Assembly (NCBI GenBank): GCA_020439485.1
Contig: JAGQSP010000551.1
Span: 1 to 8,005, forward strand
Origin: Acidimicrobiales bacterium
GTDB taxonomy: Bacteria; Actinomycetota; Acidimicrobiia; Acidimicrobiales; Poriferisodalaceae
DNA: 8,005 nt
Direction: 5' to 3'
This document shows positions 6,201 to 8,005 of this stretch, piece by piece (the stretch's first letter is position 1; each line of letters starts with the position of its first letter). The notes under the pieces are model-generated. The model was not told where the DNA came from. It did no database searches and saw only the letters and a list, made by a program, of their open reading frames with translations. A program made the translations under genes and the position numbers.

Positions 6201-8005
6201 GATAGCCCGCCAGTCTCTGAGCGCCCTGCCAGAGGTCGGGCCACGACAACCTGCCGCCGGCATCGATGACAGAGGTCGCTGTGGTCGTGGCAGCCGCCTT
6301 GGCCAGTATCTCTACGAGCGATGTAGCCGCGGGCTCTTCGAGCAGGCTTGCGGGTGGCACATCCGAGGGCAACGGAACGCTCAGGTGCGACAGCGGGCCG
6401 AGGTTCACGATGCTTTCGGCGAAGGCTGCCACATCGTCGAGCAGGAGCAGTGCGTTCGATTCGCTCAGCTTCGAGCCGCGGTACTCGAGGAGCAGCTCTA
6501 TCAATCCATCGGTCACCTGGACGAACAGGGTTGCGTCGGCGACGGTTTGGCCAGACCACCTGACCTCTGGCCGGGCTCGATGGCCGCCGAGTTCTACCGA
6601 GTTCAGCCGTTCGAGGACGAACAGATTGGACAGTTCCAGCTCTCGTGAGGTCCGACGCCTCAGCTCCGAGACGATCGAGGCCAGCGGGACGGTTCTGTCG
6701 GCCAGGGCCGCCGTGGTTGATGCCTTCAGGCGCGAGACGACCTCGGACATCGAGGTCGTCTCGTCCCCGGTGTCGATCATCATCGGCAGCGTGTTCAGGT
6801 GGTAACCGACTAGATCGTCCATCGCCTGGTGGGTGCGTACCGATGTGACGACTCCGGTGAGGATCTCGTTTCCATCGGAGCGGCGGCGCAGTGCCATCAC
6901 CCAGGCGGCCAAGAGGGTCGTGAAGGTGCTCAGGCCCGTGCCCAGCTGGTGCTCGCTCAGCCCCAGAACTCTGCGCGCGAGCCCGTCGGCCCCGTCGTGA
7001 CGGCCGAGGTCGATCTCCGCAGGTGAGGGCTGCAGGCGCTCGATCCAACGGTCGAGGGCGGCGTCAGACAACCGACCTATCTGCCAGGAGAAGACGTCGG
7101 CGTTGTCGGGCGCGTCATCGCCGGCGCGCAACGGGCCGCCGCGGTACCTGTCGTCGATCTGATGCCACAGCACATCGAAGGTGCCCGCATCGATCGTGAC
7201 ATGGTGCGTGGCGATACTGACCGCCGTTGTTCCATCGTCGAGATGCCTTGCCGTCAATCGCAGCATCGGCCCGTTGTCCAGATCGAACGGACGTCGCTGG
7301 GCTCGTTGGGCCAGCTGGTCGAAATCCTCTTTGCTGGTGGTTGCCTGTTCGATGTCGACCTCGACGATCGACGAGGGTTTCAGCTTTCGGCGCGGCGCGG
7401 AGTAGGTCCAGGTAAAGGGAGCGTGACGAGCCGCAACCTCTTCGACCGACCTGGCCAGTTGTGCCAGGTCGATCGCTTGGGGCTGACTTGTCTCGATGTG
7501 GTAGTCGCGCGCGACGTTGTATCGAACGTTTCGCGGGTCGGCTGCCTGTTCGAACAGGATCGCGGCCTCGCCTGGCGTCAACTCGGGAGCGGTCGCGTCA
7601 GATCTCTTGACCGGGCCCTCGATATCGGTGCGCTCTCCTATCAGGGATGCGAGGTCGCGAGGTGTTGTGGCCTTGAACACCCACTCGTCGCTCGTCTCGA
7701 ATCCGCCTGAGCGAAGGCGGGCAGCGAGGCGGAGCGCCCCCAGCGAGTCGCCTCCGAGCTCGAAGAAGTCGTCATCGATCGAGACCCCGGACATGCCGAG
7801 CAGTTGCTCGTAGAGCTCGACCACCAGCGCCTCTGATTGCGAACGGGGCTCGGCTCGGCCAGCACGAGGTCTGTCGGCTCTGTCTGGCGGTCTGAGACGC
7901 TCGTGGTCCAGCTTGCCGTTGGGGGTCAGTGGGAGAGATTCGATCTCGACGTAGGCCGACGGGACCGCCGCCGACGGCAGCATCGTGGTGGCAGCCCGGC
8001 GCAGA
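3280..8005 (-). CDS. NRPS, (A)-T-C-A-T-E, 5' partial, ends in epimerization domain
   Basis: Cytosolic assembly-line enzyme. The frame is open to the window edge: the seven codons before the Met at 7983 read LRRAATT and continue naturally into A-domain sequence, so that Met is internal and the real start is beyond 8005. The visible protein is 1574 residues: end of an A domain (1-37), carrier T1 (57-125, Ser87), C domain (139-537), A domain (559-1043), carrier T2 (1067-1137, Ser1100), E domain (1149-1539) and a short tail (1546-1574). It thus holds the end of one module and one complete elongation module that should deliver a D-residue. No TE or reductase follows, so the peptide is handed to another protein, possibly the convergent synthetase. 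The C and E domains have several non-consensus core motifs. No frameshift or internal stop is seen. Confidence 0.96.
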   Translation of the reverse strand, partial: LRRAATTMLPSAAVPSAYVEIESLPLTPNGKLDHERLRPPDRADRPRAGRAEPRSQSEALVVELYEQLLGMSGVSIDDDFFELGGDSLGALRLAARLRSGGFETSDEWVFKATTPRDLASLIGERTDIEGPVKRSDATAPELTPGEAAILFEQAADPRNVRYNVARDYHIETSQPQAIDLAQLARSVEEVAARHAPFTWTYSAPRRKLKPSSIVEVDIEQATTSKEDFDQLAQRAQRRPFDLDNGPMLRLTARHLDDGTTAVSIATHHVTIDAGTFDVLWHQIDDRYRGGPLRAGDDAPDNADVFSWQIGRLSDAALDRWIERLQPSPAEIDLGRHDGADGLARRVLGLSEHQLGTGLSTFTTLLAAWVMALRRRSDGNEILTGVVTSVRTHQAMDDLVGYHLNTLPMMIDTGDETTSMSEVVSRLKASTTAALADRTVPLASIVSELRRRTSRELELSNLFVLERLNSVELGGHRARPEVRWSGQTVADATLFVQVTDGLIELLLEYRGSKLSESNALLLLDDVAAFAESIVNLGPLSHLSVPLPSDVPPASLLEEPAATSLVEILAKAAATTTATSVIDAGGRLSWPDLWQGAQRLAGYLDATGLSSSTVAVEARRSSATVMAMLGIQLAQGAYQPIDPAYPADYLVQVLKDSESRAVLVDGHPTGNAADAYRALGTEIIDIRSALTSGFSPIERTIGPADPAYVIHTSGSTGLPKGVLIRQSHIAYSTMARSLSYPQSPERFLMISSMAFDSSMVGLWWPLSFGGTVVLPQDGRSDDVAHIIDLIEQHRITHTLMLPTLWEIVLRTAGASRLGSLKVVIVAGEACSAALVRLHHSSLPGCLLANEYGPTEGTVWSHRLITQGDESDPVPIGQVAPGSRSIVVGPGPVKRPVGVPGELLISGPGVADGYLGRPELSAESFVEFESTRWYRTGDLVDVHASGGFRFLGRVDDQVKVRGHRIELAAVDALVTERAGAPAAATVAAAANGTQQLVVFVEGTVDAPALRESLKASLPPAMVPSRIDRIDRLPRRPNGKLDRKALADLDHQRRSEESEPNVPQHDRDGATNEVEAHLLDAWRSALGIETIGPDDDFFDLGGDSIVAIRIAAALSKHGLTFSPRTIFEHATVRSLAAEVEQSSVGDPPLSGHTDLLPIQRWFFERGFAEPDRWSQGIVLNLAAAIDTQELEAAIGWLVNRHESLRATFEVGESGPTQTIHPSPLGPPLIGIWPDDESAKTATTDWLDIGTGRLLAAGLIGTEPSRRVVINAHHLVVDAVSWAILTEDLEWFLSSRREPTSDSPPMRHTSTQSWVERLRDMPPVAASGPQVSTRPTALEHETVHVSRQLSPQAAQRMLSEPRSIADTVAGAAVAAAKASDSPLIHDGRLAVTFERHGREASRPLDLTRTVGWFTTTETIHATATDDPELALAEVRSCLEGLGATDLVSARRAIQHGDTGPDDVVRINQLGSVPGPTGTGRVIELVEGPFAIVGDKNRRTHLLGILIRTGADQVELFFDYAPSDLPDAQAIALIDRLVATLEAQSDRGSHNADSLQQRFALSGLNEQQLTRLGALLDGLD
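3283..3369 (-). other. C-terminal tail after E domain, possible docking element
   Basis: Residues about 1546-1574. A short segment, RFALSGLNEQQLTRLGALLD, follows the E domain and ends the protein. Similar 'F-x-L-xx-L-xxxx-L' stretches occur as linkers after carrier or E domains in multimodular NRPSs, and as short C-terminal segments that contact the next protein in split systems. Here it could be the donor-side docking element for a partner NRPS. This is inference from pattern only; the partner's N-terminus is not in the window. Confidence 0.35.
3388..4560 (-). other. Epimerization (E) domain with variant core motifs
   Basis: Residues about 1149-1539. Racemises the alpha-carbon of the carrier-bound aminoacyl or peptidyl group to give the D-isomer. 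Diagnostic E motifs are present: E1 PIQRWF (1153-1158), E2 HHLVVDAVSWAIL (1268-1280) with the HHxxxD pair, and E5 TVGWFT (1404-1409). Others are altered: E4 is ERHGRE (1389-1394) instead of EGHGRE with the Glu kept, E7 is INQLG (1461-1465) instead of FNYLG so the usual Tyr is Gln1463, and no GxGYG-like E6 motif can be found. The preceding carrier has the GGDSI form typical of E-coupled carriers. The class is secure; full activity is not. Confidence 0.88.
4594..4806 (-). other. Peptidyl carrier protein (T2) domain
   Basis: Residues about 1067-1137. Phosphopantetheine attachment Ser1100 lies in DDFFDLGGDSIVAI (codon at 4707-4705). The GGDSI form is characteristic of carriers that present their aminoacyl group to a downstream E domain, as here. 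Confidence 0.94.
4876..6330 (-). other. Adenylation (A) domain, alpha-amino acid, specificity unassigned
   Basis: Residues about 559-1043. Complete set of core motifs: A2 QGAYQPIDPAYP (to 644), A3 HTSGSTGLPKG (709-719), A4 FDSSMV (753-758), A5 NEYGPTEGT (847-855), A7 YRTGDLV (931-937), A8 GRVDDQVKVRGHRIEL (949-964) and A10 RPNGKLDR with Lys1036. Hand alignment to GrsA gives the pocket D754, S755, V758, L797, I822, A824, E848, V856, W857, K1036, i.e. DSVLIAEVWK. Asp235 is present, so an alpha-amino acid is expected. I do not recognise this code as one of the standard residues. Because an E domain follows, the incorporated residue should be D-configured. Confidence 0.92.
6394..7590 (-). other. 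Condensation (C) domain with divergent core motifs
   Basis: Residues about 139-537. Joins the peptide on carrier T1 to the monomer on T2. The active-site motif is HHVTIDA (267-273): both His and the Asp are kept, but the Gly of HHxxxDG is Ala273. The C5-type motif is recognisable as VGYHLNTLP (399-407). C1, usually like SxAQxRLWF, is LTPGEAAILF (142-151), and C2, usually RHExLRTxF, is RHAPFTWTYS (193-202). The donor carrier T1 follows an A domain with no E domain between, so an L-configured donor (LCL role) is expected. Catalytic His268 is intact, so activity is plausible. Confidence 0.88.
7630..7836 (-). other. Peptidyl carrier protein (T1) domain
   Basis: Residues about 57-125. Carrier for the module whose A domain is mostly outside the window. 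Attachment Ser87 lies in DDFFELGGDSLGAL (codon at 7746-7744). It is followed directly by a C domain. Confidence 0.93.
7894..8005 (-). other. Adenylation domain, C-terminal end only
   Basis: Residues about 1-37. Only the last part of the A domain's mobile C-terminal subdomain is visible: the A9-like LPSAAVPSAYVEI followed by A10 LTPNGKLDHERL with the conserved catalytic Lys31. The substrate pocket is outside the window, so nothing can be said about specificity. Confidence 0.88.

Noticed and set aside
5528..7048. 506-codon open frame on the minus strand in another frame of the NRPS
   Set aside because: It is a frame-shifted shadow of the C and A domains, dominated by Arg, Pro and Gly, with no motif of its own.
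7981..7983. ATG at 7983 (minus strand) as the start of the second NRPS
   Set aside because: It falls inside the end of an A domain. The upstream codons to the window edge stay in frame and fit the family, so the start lies outside.

Overview
The window is GC-rich and almost entirely protein-coding. It holds the convergent 3' ends of two large nonribosomal peptide synthetase (NRPS) genes, both running off the window at their 5' ends. GC richness, codon use and the style of the condensation domains suggest an actinobacterium. No taxonomic marker is present, so this is tentative, and a GC-rich proteobacterium or myxobacterium is not excluded.

Left part, 1-3279, plus strand: the last 1092 residues of an NRPS with the order (C, partial)-A-T-TE. 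This is a termination module. Its adenylation (A) domain has an unusual binding pocket. The Asp that normally grips the alpha-amino group (position 235 in GrsA numbering) is replaced by Ala, and an Asp sits one position later. That pattern is known from beta-alanine and other beta-amino-acid activating domains. The thioesterase (TE) releases the finished peptide.

Right part, 8005-3280, minus strand: the last 1574 residues of a second NRPS with the order (A, last few residues)-T-C-A-T-E. It adds one complete module whose residue should be epimerised to the D form. It ends in an E domain with no thioesterase, so its product must pass to another protein. Its C and E domains both depart from family consensus at several core motifs.

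The two genes meet with no gap: stop codon TGA (3277-3279) abuts the other gene's stop, which reads TCA on the plus strand (3280-3282). The joint lies at the centre of an 8-base palindrome. There is no intergenic region, so promoters, operators and starts lie outside the window. I see no RNA genes, mobile elements, CRISPR arrays or recognisable terminators.

The two proteins probably belong to one biosynthetic cluster. A simple reading is that the minus-strand protein delivers a D-configured peptidyl intermediate downstream, and the plus-strand protein adds the final, possibly beta-amino, residue and releases the product. Their direct partnership cannot be shown, because the decisive N-terminal part of the plus-strand C domain is outside the window.

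Residue numbers below count from the first complete codon in the window: bases 1-3 for the plus-strand protein, bases 8004-8002 for the minus-strand protein. A-domain pocket positions use GrsA numbering.
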